Of a stretch of DNA of 64,000 nucleotides, positions 1 to 6,801 are shown piece by piece. The translations under genes were made by a program, and so were the position numbers. The notes below the pieces were generated by a model that worked only from the letters and a program-made list of their open reading frames with translations, did no database searches and was not told the DNA's origin. The DNA is taken from IMG/VR virus record IMGVR_UViG_3300047445_000186, positions 62,001 through 126,000 of that record. One strand, 5' to 3'. This stretch comes from a virus. How positions within the stretch are numbered: position 1 is the stretch's first letter; each line of letters starts with the position of its first letter.

Positions 1-2
1 GA

Positions 3-209
3 GAGGCGCTCGTACTGAAGCTCGAGAGTTCTGAGCTCCATCACCGCCATCGGGAGTTCATCTCCTATGGCGGGACGCACGACTTTGACGAGTACCGTCC
101 GCACATGACCCTCTGCACGAGAGTCCTGTCGATCGACGAGACGAAGCTCAGTCCGATTACGTTCAGCCTGACGTTCCACAAGGAATACAACGAACCGCTT
201 GACCTGTAA
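3..209 (+). CDS. 2H phosphoesterase-like protein, C-terminal part
   Basis: The gene enters from before the window; 68 residues remain and end in TAA. The segment DEYRPHMTLC carries an H-x-T motif followed by a hydrophobic residue, as in the second half of 2H phosphoesterases (LigT/2'-5' RNA ligase fold). Phage members of this fold include anti-CBASS cyclic-nucleotide nucleases such as Acb1, where a Y-x-PH-(I/V/M)-T signature is typical. Without the N-terminal half and the first H-x-T motif the substrate cannot be assigned. Confidence 0.45.
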   Translation, partial: EALVLKLESSELHHRHREFISYGGTHDFDEYRPHMTLCTRVLSIDETKLSPITFSLTFHKEYNEPLDL

Positions 210-243
210 TGTGTTATGATGCTCATCCACAACGGAGAAAACC

Positions 244-402
244 ATGGATGAGTACATCGTGAATTTCAGTATCAAGGTCGACGACAAGGCGACTGCCGAA
301 GAACTGCAGAATCTCGTGAAGCAATTCATCTCTGAGAAAGCGCAGTTCGAACTCGGCCTCGAACTCGATGATCACATGAGTACGTCGATAGTGCGAGTTT
401 AG
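244..402 (+). CDS. Small acidic hypothetical protein
   Basis: 52 residues, starting at an ATG preceded by GGAGAAA. It reads as one small alpha/beta unit: a short strand (EYIVNFSIKV) and a helix (ATAEELQNLVKQFI). No family recognised. It ends in TAG inside a 26-base sequence that recurs twice in the window, and an intrinsic terminator follows directly. Confidence 0.65.
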   Translation: MDEYIVNFSIKVDDKATAEELQNLVKQFISEKAQFELGLELDDHMSTSIVRV

Positions 403-424
403 AGGCATTAGGTGACAGATAGCG
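398..424 (+). repeat. 26-bp dispersed repeat, copy 1
   Basis: TTAGAGGCATTAGGTGACAG followed by ATAGCG. The same sequence occurs at 20598-20624 (+, one change in the core) and inverted at 50335-50362. Here it overlaps the stop codon of the upstream gene and touches the terminator hairpin. Confidence 0.75.
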
Positions 425-446
425 GAGGACCTTAGGGTCCTCTTTT
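425..446 (+). terminator. Intrinsic terminator
   Basis: GAGGACC stem, TTAG loop, GGTCCTC stem, then TTTT. Confidence 0.85.
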
Positions 447-469
447 CGTTTCCGGAGCCAGCGCAGCCC

Positions 470-475
470 TAAATA
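470..475 (+). promoter_or_regulatory. T4-type late promoter core
   Basis: CTAAATAT, a near match to the T4 late element TATAAATA, 25 bases before the start of the membrane-protein gene at 500. The same core precedes at least ten other genes here. Confidence 0.6.
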
Positions 476-499
476 TCAGGTTCACACAAGGAGAAAGAT

Positions 500-877
500 A
501 TGGACAAGCTGGCAACTGTAATCGAAGTCTTTGGCTTCAACATCAGCCTGATGAACGCGACGATCTTCATCGTCCTGATCGGCATGCTGATGCTCTTCCG
601 TCGTATTCAAGCATCTGAGAAGCTCGACTTCGCGGACATGATCACCAAGGACGGGCGTGCTGTTTCCCTGACGAAGGTTCTGCAGCTCATTGGTGGTATC
701 ACCGCCACATGGGTGATCGTGAAGCTCACACTTGCAGGTGGTCTGAACGAGGGCCTGTTCGGCGTGTACCTCGCGTACGTAGGCGCGATCGAAGGTTATA
801 GCAAGTTCGTAGCTGCAAAGTACGGCTACACCGAGAAGTCGATCAAGGACGCTGATCAAGCGGCCAAGACAGAGTAA
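500..877 (+). CDS. Small late membrane protein, holin-like topology
   Basis: 125 residues with a good ribosome-binding site (AAGGAGAAAG). Three hydrophobic segments near residues 17-35, 63-83 and 88-106, with a charged C-terminal tail. It is driven by a late promoter. Size and topology would suit a holin or virion membrane protein, but no family signature is visible and no endolysin is adjacent, so function is open. Confidence 0.75.
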   Translation: MDKLATVIEVFGFNISLMNATIFIVLIGMLMLFRRIQASEKLDFADMITKDGRAVSLTKVLQLIGGITATWVIVKLTLAGGLNEGLFGVYLAYVGAIEGYSKFVAAKYGYTEKSIKDADQAAKTE

Positions 878-916
878 TCTCTGTACACGCGGCCAGTGCA
901 ATGCTGGCCGCGTTCT

Positions 917-976
917 GTTACAAGTCCGGCGATCGTTACAGATTCGTTTACACGAACCTCGGGATCGATATAGAAT
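917..976 (+). promoter_or_regulatory. Early-type promoter with GTTACA boxes
   Basis: GTTACA at about 917 and 935, TTTACA at 947, an 18-base spacer, then -10 TAGAAT at 971-976. The leader continues ATTCACCTATCGACAAACAA, a sequence shared with the promoters at 14716 and 25348. Confidence 0.65.
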
Positions 977-1009
977 TCACCTATCGACAAACAAACGTAG
1001 GAGCTGAAT

Positions 1010-1699
1010 ATGACCGGATTGTTCGCCAAGGCAAAGACCCTCACCAAGCCTGTTACCGCTGCCAAGAAGCAAGAGCGCCAAGAGATTCCGGTCGCGCAGC
1101 TCCAACAGCTTTGCGAAATCAAGGCGCTCATGCAGACCCTCGAGGGTGTGTACAAGTCGCTCGAAGGCGAAGTCAAGGAAGCCGGTTTCGCCGAGTTCCT
1201 CACGATGACCCAGAACACTGGTGTTCGCCCTGACTCCTTCCGCGGCATCGATGGTATGGCTTCTGCCTCCGTCGAAATGCGCAAGCGCGGTACGAACTCG
1301 GCCCTGAACGAAGACGAGTGCAAGCTCCTCCGCGAGCACAACATCGAGCCGTTCGAACAAGAAGTCCAGAAGCAACTGTTCGCGATCAACCCCGCGTACG
1401 CCGAGCAGGAAAACCTGATGGCGAAGGTCGAAGCCGCGCTGTCCAAGGTGAAGGACCTGCCGGAAGACTTCATCGTCCAACAAGCCGGCGTGACGAAGTT
1501 CGTCGTGACCGACGAGATGATGGACAAGGCGTTCAAGAACGGCGACGGCGAAGTCCTCCGGATCGTGAGCACGATGGCCCTGAAGCCGAAGCTGAACGAA
1601 GAATACCCGATGGCCGAGCTGTTCGACAACGTGAAGAAGATCGTCCAGCCCGAAGTGAAGGCCAAGAAGGCGGTCCTCCCCGGCAAGAAGGCAGCCTAA
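1010..1699 (+). CDS. Conserved-looking hypothetical protein
   Basis: 229 residues behind a GTTACA-type promoter and the ribosome-binding site TAGGAG. It is soluble, mostly helical, with Lys-rich ends (AKAKTLTKP; KAKKAVLPGKKAA). No domain recognised. It is the first gene of a co-directional run reaching about 3659, so it is probably expressed early and abundantly. Confidence 0.8.
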   Translation: MTGLFAKAKTLTKPVTAAKKQERQEIPVAQLQQLCEIKALMQTLEGVYKSLEGEVKEAGFAEFLTMTQNTGVRPDSFRGIDGMASASVEMRKRGTNSALNEDECKLLREHNIEPFEQEVQKQLFAINPAYAEQENLMAKVEAALSKVKDLPEDFIVQQAGVTKFVVTDEMMDKAFKNGDGEVLRIVSTMALKPKLNEEYPMAELFDNVKKIVQPEVKAKKAVLPGKKAA

Positions 1700-1722
1700 G
1701 TCGAGAGATCAAGGAGATCATC

Positions 1723-1923
1723 ATGATGTACCTTGTCTCTCGCACTCCGCGCCACGAGCTCCGCCTCTCGAAGTCCATCCGCGTGACGGTCGTGCACGCA
1801 GCTTCGAAGGCCGAGGCTCTCCGCACGGCAGCCCAGAACGACCCCGCGTTCTCCGATGAGAACGACAGCTTCAACGCGGCGAAAGCCGAGCCCCTGAAGT
1901 CCTCCACCACGTACACGTTCTGA
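1723..1923 (+). CDS. Small basic hypothetical protein
   Basis: 66 residues; the ATG at 1723 follows AAGGAG. A strand-strand-helix pattern (MYLVSRTPR, SIRVTVVHA, KAEALRTAA) resembles small phage proteins that alter host functions, but there is no family match. It ends three bases before the mini-ligase gene. Confidence 0.7.
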   Translation: MMYLVSRTPRHELRLSKSIRVTVVHAASKAEALRTAAQNDPAFSDENDSFNAAKAEPLKSSTTYTF

Positions 1924-1925
1924 TC

Positions 1926-2570
1926 ATGCTCGCTCCACTCGCCACTGGTCTCCGGTACGAAAGCTACTCGTATCTCTGGGCTCCCCGCCCCGAAGTCAAG
2001 ATCGCAAAGTCCCAACTCGCGTTCTACGAGAACAAAGGCTGGTGGGCCCAGAAAAAGAAGAACGGCACTTGCACGCTGATCTTCGCGAAGAAGAACGAGA
2101 TCATCTTCAAGACGCGCCACAAGGACATCGAGGACGGCAATCACCGGATGTGGCGCCCCGAGGGAGATCACAACGCGTTCTTCGCAGGTCGCGCGAAGTG
2201 GAACGTGTTCGTCGCCGAACTCCTGCACTCGAAGGTCACTGGCGGCCCGAAGAACGAGCTGTACATCTTCGATCAGATCGTCCAAGACGGTGTCCAACTC
2301 GTGGGTACCACGTTCGCCGAGCGGCAGCACATTCTGCACGAGCAGTTCAGCGGCACGGACGAAGGCGATCAAGTTCGGATCGCTCCGCGAATCACGCTCG
2401 CGAAGTGCTTCGACGAAGGTTTCATCGAGACTTTCGATCACCTGAAGAAGGAAGACGAAGGTCTCGTTCTCAAGAATCCCGACGCCCCGCTCCTCGCCTG
2501 CATCAAGGCCGGCTCGAACAACGCGTGGCAAGTGAAGTGCCGCATTGGCCACAAGAATTACTCGTTCTAA
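1926..2570 (+). CDS. Minimal ATP-dependent nucleotidyl ligase (DNA or RNA)
   Basis: 214 residues, a bare nucleotidyltransferase domain. Motif I is KKNG with the likely adenylated lysine at K44 in AQKKKNGTC; motif III-like VFVAELL near 107; motif IV DEGLVLKNP near 178; motif V WQVKCR near 203. There is no OB domain, so it is smaller than typical DNA ligases, and substrate is uncertain. The window also encodes a full DNA ligase (17433) and an RNA ligase (24050), so this is a third, distinct end-joining enzyme. Confidence 0.75.
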   Translation: MLAPLATGLRYESYSYLWAPRPEVKIAKSQLAFYENKGWWAQKKKNGTCTLIFAKKNEIIFKTRHKDIEDGNHRMWRPEGDHNAFFAGRAKWNVFVAELLHSKVTGGPKNELYIFDQIVQDGVQLVGTTFAERQHILHEQFSGTDEGDQVRIAPRITLAKCFDEGFIETFDHLKKEDEGLVLKNPDAPLLACIKAGSNNAWQVKCRIGHKNYSF

Positions 2571-2574
2571 AATC

Positions 2575-2886
2575 ATGACCGTTCTCTCTTTCCAATCCAT
2601 GGTCGCTATCCCCTTTCGAGGCGCGAAGAAAGCGGATGTTATCGCGGCGTTCGAGAAAGCCGGCATTCCACTGTACGAAATCGCCGAGCCGAAGGAAGAC
2701 ATGATCATCCTGAAGAAGTTCGTCTTTGATGACTGGCCCGAAGGGCAGATCGAGTTCGTGTTCAAGAAGCTCGGCGTCTGGGACTTCAGCTTCACGGCCT
2801 GGCGGCTTTGGGCATGGGAAGAAAAGTTCGGTGCCGTCGTCGGGGACAGAGAAATCCCCGGTGAAAAGCTCGAATGGACCCTCTGA
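2575..2886 (+). CDS. Hypothetical protein
   Basis: 103 residues; the ATG lies four bases after the mini-ligase stop. Trp/Phe-rich C-terminal half (FSFTAWRLWAWEEKF) and an N-terminal FRGAKKADVIAAFEKAGI segment suggesting a small alpha/beta fold. Family not recognised. Translational coupling to the mini-ligase suggests co-expression. Confidence 0.75.
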   Translation: MTVLSFQSMVAIPFRGAKKADVIAAFEKAGIPLYEIAEPKEDMIILKKFVFDDWPEGQIEFVFKKLGVWDFSFTAWRLWAWEEKFGAVVGDREIPGEKLEWTL

Positions 2887-2920
2887 GAACACCCCGGTTG
2901 CACCACTTCAGAAAGCTGAT

Positions 2921-3208
2921 ATGTCCTACACCTTCGTCTGTTTCGTGTCCCTGATGTACCTGATGTTGCTCGCAGGCAATCACCTCCTACTGCGGAACAT
3001 CTTCCTGCGGAATGCGCTGATCCTGCCGCTCGTGCTCCTTCGAATTCTGTTCCACGGAGCGTCGTACGTGCTCGATCTGATCTCGGGCTGGGTCTTGAAC
3101 ATCGGCGATTTCCTGCCAGGTTTCTCGCGCTCGTATCAAGATCTCGAGAACGTCGCGACTTCGAAGCGGAACCATCGCCTCACGCAAAAAGACTGGGAAA
3201 GCCTGTGA
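2921..3208 (+). CDS. Small membrane protein
   Basis: 95 residues with hydrophobic segments at about 4-20 and 27-65 and a polar C-terminal tail. The stop overlaps the next ATG (TGATG). Function unknown. Confidence 0.7.
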   Translation: MSYTFVCFVSLMYLMLLAGNHLLLRNIFLRNALILPLVLLRILFHGASYVLDLISGWVLNIGDFLPGFSRSYQDLENVATSKRNHRLTQKDWESL

Positions 3209-3396
3209 TGGACGACAATGATCCGGAACTCTTGACCGAAGAAGCTCGTCAAGACATGCTCGCCTCGATGCGCAAGCGCCTCGTCCATGAACGCTCGACC
3301 GCTCTCGACATCGTGCTGTTCATGGACGTAGCCGAGCGACTCACGCCCATAAAGCTGGTCGACGCATTCAACACTTTCTGGAACGCGAGAATCTGA
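3208..3396 (+). CDS. Small soluble hypothetical protein
   Basis: 62 residues, helical, acidic N-terminus. TGATG overlaps at both ends lock it between two membrane-protein genes, so the three are probably translated together. No family recognised. Confidence 0.7.
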   Translation: MDDNDPELLTEEARQDMLASMRKRLVHERSTALDIVLFMDVAERLTPIKLVDAFNTFWNARI

Positions 3397-3659
3397 TGGA
3401 ACACCTCGTAAGCTGGAGCGGCCTTGGCCTTACTCTGCTGTTCGTGCTTTGCACGATCGTGCTGGTCGCTCTCTGGTACTGGCCTCGAAATTCTGATGGC
3501 ACGATGATGAGCGCCGAGGAACTCGACGAGCTCTTGTCGAAGATGCCGTCGTCTGGAGCGACCTCAGACAAGATGATGTACGCGCTGATTGTGATCGCGC
3601 TTCTCGCAATCGCGCTCACGAGACACAGTGAGAAGAACACTCTCGATATAGACCGGTGA
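3396..3659 (+). CDS. Two-helix membrane protein
   Basis: 87 residues: hydrophobic helix at about 9-28, a Ser/Glu-rich loop, and a second helix at about 60-78. Last gene of the 1010-3659 run. Function unknown. Confidence 0.7.
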   Translation: MEHLVSWSGLGLTLLFVLCTIVLVALWYWPRNSDGTMMSAEELDELLSKMPSSGATSDKMMYALIVIALLAIALTRHSEKNTLDIDR

Positions 3660-3769
3660 TCCCGAACCTGATCCCGAATTGTACCGAGACGAAACCGTGA
3701 TGTACTCCCGAACCCAGACGAATAGAATAACCGAACCATGAACACATGTGCGCCCGGTTCTGGGAACGG

Positions 3770-3775
3770 TAAAAT
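3770..3775 (+). promoter_or_regulatory. -10 element of a leaderless promoter
   Basis: TAAAAT lies so that a start site seven bases past its last T is exactly the A of the ATG at 3782. No ribosome-binding site precedes the gene and no TTGACA-like -35 is visible. One of eight such promoters in the window. Confidence 0.55.
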
Positions 3776-3781
3776 GGTTGA

Positions 3782-4270
3782 ATGTTTGAACTCACCATCA
3801 ATCCAAATCGCATCGAACTCGATGAAGCGTACATGTCCATGGCCGAGATCTGGGCCAAGCGATCGAAAGCAAATCGACTCCAAGTCGGTGCGCTGATCGT
3901 GAAGGATCGCCAGATCATCTCGGACGGCTACAATGGTATGCCGTCAGATTCAAAGGATGATGTATGCGAGATCTACGACAGGGACGGGAACCTAAGAACC
4001 AAAATGGAGGTGCTGCACGCGGAGTCGAACGCACTTCTCAAGATCGCGGAAAATGGTGGAGTTGGAGCGCAAGGTGGAACCTTGTACACCACGTACTCTC
4101 CTTGTCTGGAGTGCGCAAAGCTGATCAAGCAATCGAAGATCCGTCGGGTCGTGTACAGGAACTCATATCGTGTGCAAGACGGCATTCAACTGTTGCGCAA
4201 TTGGGGCGTCGAAGTTTCGCATCTCGCATCCGCGGAATCCGATGCGACATGCGCCGGGCACGGAAGCTGA
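3782..4270 (+). CDS. dCMP deaminase (dCTP/dCMP pathway)
   Basis: 162 residues of the zinc-dependent cytidine/deoxycytidylate deaminase fold. HAE at residues 79-81 gives the zinc histidine and catalytic glutamate; PCLEC at 107-111 gives the two zinc cysteines. The family converts dCMP to dUMP for dTMP supply during phage replication, like T4 Cd. The insertion VCEIYDRDGNLR before the HAE motif is typical of phage dCMP deaminases. Likely leaderless. Confidence 0.9.
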   Translation: MFELTINPNRIELDEAYMSMAEIWAKRSKANRLQVGALIVKDRQIISDGYNGMPSDSKDDVCEIYDRDGNLRTKMEVLHAESNALLKIAENGGVGAQGGTLYTTYSPCLECAKLIKQSKIRRVVYRNSYRVQDGIQLLRNWGVEVSHLASAESDATCAGHGS

Positions 4271-4350
4271 TGCACCTGCATTCGAAGCACGTTGATCCGA
4301 AGATCAATCCCGTCGACTTCATCGAGAGCGACATGGGAACTCTCCAGTAA
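4270..4350 (+). CDS. Very short ORF, 26 residues
   Basis: Begins at an ATG overlapping the deaminase stop (TGATG) and reads MHLHSKHVDPKINPVDF to TAA. The coupling arrangement matches that of real neighbours here, but it is too short to judge. Confidence 0.35.
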   Translation: MHLHSKHVDPKINPVDFIESDMGTLQ

Positions 4351-4374
4351 CTCTCGATCGGCCAAGTGTAACGC

Positions 4375-4405
4375 TTGCGAAACTCGCGCGCGGTTGGTGT
4401 ACAAT
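4375..4405 (+). promoter_or_regulatory. Promoter for the 4431 gene
   Basis: -10 TACAAT at 4400-4405 with a possible -35 TTGCGA at 4375. The leader TTCACCATCATC matches the downstream sequence of the GTTACA promoter class. Confidence 0.5.
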
Positions 4406-4430
4406 TCACCATCATCACTTGGAGATCACC

Positions 4431-4787
4431 ATGTTCAAGCAACGCACTGCTACCGTGAACCGCCAGACCTTCAACCCCAAGAGCACCGCGCACGTGAAGT
4501 CGCTCGAGATCTTCCTGCGGACCGGCACCTGGGGCGATGTCTCGTTCTTCATCGAAGCGCCATTCACGGATGTCCCGACCACGGTGCTCACGAAGTTCGC
4601 GCTCTCGAAGCTGAACGTGACTCCCGAGACCGCGGCCGAGCGCATGGCCCGGTACGCCGCGAAGAACGTGCTCGTGATCGACGACATGGACGACCCGGTC
4701 GTGAACACCCCGGAACTCGTTGCGCAGGCCCTGCCGACCGTGCTCAAGAAGTACGAAGGGCTGGAGCTCGAACCCCTCCCTGCATGA
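4431..4787 (+). CDS. Hypothetical protein
   Basis: 118 residues; the ATG at 4431 was chosen over 4419 because TTGGAG ends eight bases before it. The central part reads like a compact alpha/beta domain (EIFLRTGTWGDVSFFIE). No family recognised. Its ATGA overlap with the DnaE-like gene implies coupled translation. Confidence 0.75.
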   Translation: MFKQRTATVNRQTFNPKSTAHVKSLEIFLRTGTWGDVSFFIEAPFTDVPTTVLTKFALSKLNVTPETAAERMARYAAKNVLVIDDMDDPVVNTPELVAQALPTVLKKYEGLELEPLPA

Positions 4788-5341
4788 CAGACGAACTGTT
4801 CACTGAACTGAACGACCGCACCTTGCGGTTCGACGGAATCTCGGTGCTCGACCCTGAAATGGTCGAGCACTTTTTGCTGCGTGGCATGAAGCCAAATCAA
4901 ATGCGTGTTCTCGAGCTCACACCAGAGCTCGAGACGTTCAACGAGAACGTTCCACCTGATGAACGGCTCTCGACAGAAATCTTCGAGGAACCTCAGTTCG
5001 AGGTTTCTTGGGAGTTGCCACCGAAGTACCTGGAGCTCGATGTCGAGCAGCACGTGCTGGCGGTGTTCGGTGAGCGTCTGCCTGAACTGGCGTATGACGC
5101 TACACAAACAGAGACGGCGATCACTCGTGTCGCCAGAGAGCTTGAGGAGTATGAGAGGCGAGGATTGACTGACCTGCTCAGGACAATCATTTACACGCTC
5201 GACAGATTCAAAGAGACAAACCAAGTGTTCGGTGTCGGGCGAGGCTCATCATGCGCTTCATTCGTGCTATTTTTGTTAGGACTGCACGTCGTAGATTCCA
5301 TCAAATACGACGTTCCACTGGAGGAATTTTTTCATGACTGA
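4784..5341 (+). CDS. DnaE-like polymerase, N-terminal palm half (split gene)
   Basis: 185 residues. The C-terminal third matches the C-family DNA polymerase (bacterial Pol III alpha) segment just before the catalytic aspartates: GVGRGSSCAS at 150-159, then DSIKY at 171-175 and EEFF near 181, equivalent to GRGSxAGS...iDPi.y.lLFERF in DnaE. The protein stops exactly where DnaE continues into its DID catalytic motif, and that motif opens the gene at 11106. No PHP domain precedes it. No intein sequence is present at the break. Confidence 0.8.
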   Translation: MTDELFTELNDRTLRFDGISVLDPEMVEHFLLRGMKPNQMRVLELTPELETFNENVPPDERLSTEIFEEPQFEVSWELPPKYLELDVEQHVLAVFGERLPELAYDATQTETAITRVARELEEYERRGLTDLLRTIIYTLDRFKETNQVFGVGRGSSCASFVLFLLGLHVVDSIKYDVPLEEFFHD

Positions 5342-5615
5342 TCCAACTACCATCATCGAGTTCTATTGGTCGGCCGAGCCGAAGAACGGAAAGATGGCCT
5401 GGTGCGTGAACTGGAAGATGATGACCGAGAAGGGCGAAACGCTCTGCCACGGCGTCGGACACAAGAGTGAACGCGATGCTGCAATGAGTGTTCAGCGAAT
5501 CGCTGATGCGCTCACGCACAATCACCACCATCTGACCACGCATCATCTGGGGCCGAAGCCAACATCCCCACTTGCTGATTACCATGAAGACACAATCATG
5601 GGTATTCCAGTCTAG
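5334..5615 (+). CDS. Hypothetical protein
   Basis: 93 residues, overlapping the DnaE-like gene by eight bases in another frame. N-terminal strand-rich part (IIEFYWSAEPKNGKMAWCVNW) and a His-rich stretch HNHHHLTTHH near 72-81 that could bind metal. Function unknown. Ends before a bidirectional terminator. Confidence 0.7.
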   Translation: MTDPTTIIEFYWSAEPKNGKMAWCVNWKMMTEKGETLCHGVGHKSERDAAMSVQRIADALTHNHHHLTTHHLGPKPTSPLADYHEDTIMGIPV

Positions 5616-5633
5616 CCAAGACCTGGAAACAGA

Positions 5634-5661
5634 AAAGGGACCTTACGGTCCCTTTATTTTT
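5634..5661. terminator. Bidirectional intrinsic terminator
   Basis: AAAGGGACC, TTAC, GGTCCCTTT, then ATTTTT; the A-run on the other side lets it serve the converging minus-strand gene too. Confidence 0.85.
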
Positions 5662-5678
5662 GCTCAGATCCCGGAGGA

Positions 5679-5876
5679 TTAAGCAAGAGCTGCGGTAGCG
5701 ATGAACGCGGTGCCGTTGAACACCTTAATCATGTTCGCAGTCGTGTCAAACACAACAGTGCCTGGCTTAATTGCGTTCACTTCTTGCGTGCCAGTTGGGC
5801 CGAAAGCAGCGACGAGAGCGGTGATTTGAGTAGTCGTGTATGTGCGGAACGAGCCAGCAACGTTACGGAATGCCAT
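5679..5876 (-). CDS. Small late protein, possibly virion
   Basis: 65 residues. The start at 5876 is set by TAGGAGAAAA upstream on the minus strand. Thr/Ala-rich sequence with PTGTQEV and VVFDTTANMIKV, looking like a small beta-rich structural or decoration protein. A TAAATA late promoter lies upstream on the minus strand at 5937-5942. No family assigned. Confidence 0.7.
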   Translation of the reverse strand: MAFRNVAGSFRTYTTTQITALVAAFGPTGTQEVNAIKPGTVVFDTTANMIKVFNGTAFIATAALA

Positions 5877-5936
5877 GTGATTTTCTCCTAAGGGGGAAGG
5901 TAAGAGAAACTCCACACCATGCAGAGTTCCAGCAGC

Positions 5937-5967
5937 TATTTAGCCCGCTGGCCGGCCGGAGTAAATA
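5937..5967. promoter_or_regulatory. Divergent late promoter pair
   Basis: TAAATA on the minus strand at 5937-5942 (for the 5679-5876 gene) and TAAATA on the plus strand at 5962-5967 (for 6015 onward), 20 bases apart. Confidence 0.6.
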
Positions 5968-6014
5968 AAGAACGCCATTATGGCGTGCCATACCCATCTA
6001 GGAGAAATTGCACC

Positions 6015-6245
6015 ATGTCGAACGCAATTCGCAGCGCCCGCGGCGTCTTTGTTGATTTTGAACTCTTGGCCATCAAGGCCCAACTCGCCGCAGTTCCGGT
6101 CCCAAAGCCAGTCTTGGATCGTCGCGTCGCTATCGAAGAACGCGAAGGGATCAAACCTCTCGCAACCCCTGCTGTCGATGAACTGCTTGCAGTTGCCGCT
6201 GCTGCAGCTGACGCATCCGCTCGCGTAGCTCCAAAGCGGAAGTAA
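6015..6245 (+). CDS. Small late protein
   Basis: 76 residues with RBS AGGAGAAAT. Motif IRSARGVFVDFELLAIK followed by VP-rich and Ala-rich helices and a basic end. From memory, similar openings (xAIRxARGxxVDFDLL) occur in uncharacterised small proteins of T4-like phages, next to other structural or late genes. Confidence 0.75.
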   Translation: MSNAIRSARGVFVDFELLAIKAQLAAVPVPKPVLDRRVAIEEREGIKPLATPAVDELLAVAAAAADASARVAPKRK

Positions 6246-6457
6246 TGTTCCATTCGACGAACAATCTGTTCTTCGGGAAGAAGGACGGGAACGTCCGGAT
6301 CCTGAAGCTCAGGACCGCTCCATCAGACTTTCCGAAGTTCGACACGAGTTTCCCTGCGCATGACGTGCTGTTAGACGTTACAATTGATGCTGGTACCTGG
6401 AGTTCGATCGTGTCATTGCAAGACGAGCGCCAGATCGATTATTTCTTTGTGGACTAA
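6245..6457 (+). CDS. Small late hypothetical protein
   Basis: 70 residues; the ATG overlaps the stop of the 6015 gene by one base. Beta-rich: NLFFGKKDGNVRILKL and VTIDAGTWSSIVSL. Probably co-expressed with 6015 and the co-chaperonin. Function unknown. Confidence 0.7.
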   Translation: MFHSTNNLFFGKKDGNVRILKLRTAPSDFPKFDTSFPAHDVLLDVTIDAGTWSSIVSLQDERQIDYFFVD

Positions 6458-6458
6458 C

Positions 6459-6779
6459 ATGAGCACTCTTCGCCCTCTCGGGAACACCATCCTTTTCACT
6501 TTCCTCGACGCAACCAGCGGTTCAGCTGGTAAGTTCACCGAACGCACTCGCGGCGGCCTGATCATCCCTCAACTGCAAAGCACCCAGAAGGGCGAGCGCT
6601 GGGGCAAGGTCACGCACATCGGTCCTGATGTCGAAGGCATTGCAGTCGGTGAATTCATCCTGATCGAGCCGATGATGTGGACGACCCACGAAGTCTTCGA
6701 AGGCGAGAAGGTCTGGAAGACGAACGACACGAAGGTCATGGCCGTCACCGATGACGAGTCACTGACAGTCACTTGGTAA
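6459..6779 (+). CDS. GroES/gp31-like co-chaperonin
   Basis: 106 residues, the usual size. It opens RPLGNTILFTF, has the mobile-loop region GGLIIPQ near 32-38, then GKVTHIGPDVEGIAVGEF and ILIEP, the strand pattern of the GroES beta-barrel (IGPDV and VGEFILIEP correspond to the V.AVG...VKVGDKV part of GroES). T4 gp31 replaces host GroES to fold the capsid protein, and the late context fits. Assigned from motif order only. Confidence 0.7.
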   Translation: MSTLRPLGNTILFTFLDATSGSAGKFTERTRGGLIIPQLQSTQKGERWGKVTHIGPDVEGIAVGEFILIEPMMWTTHEVFEGEKVWKTNDTKVMAVTDDESLTVTW

Positions 6780-6801
6780 TGAGACCAATCAAGGAAGTCT
6801 G

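Noticed and set aside
856-2906. Long minus-strand ORFs opposite 500-2886
   Set aside because: Shadow frames of genuine plus-strand genes with good starts; a known effect of the codon bias here.
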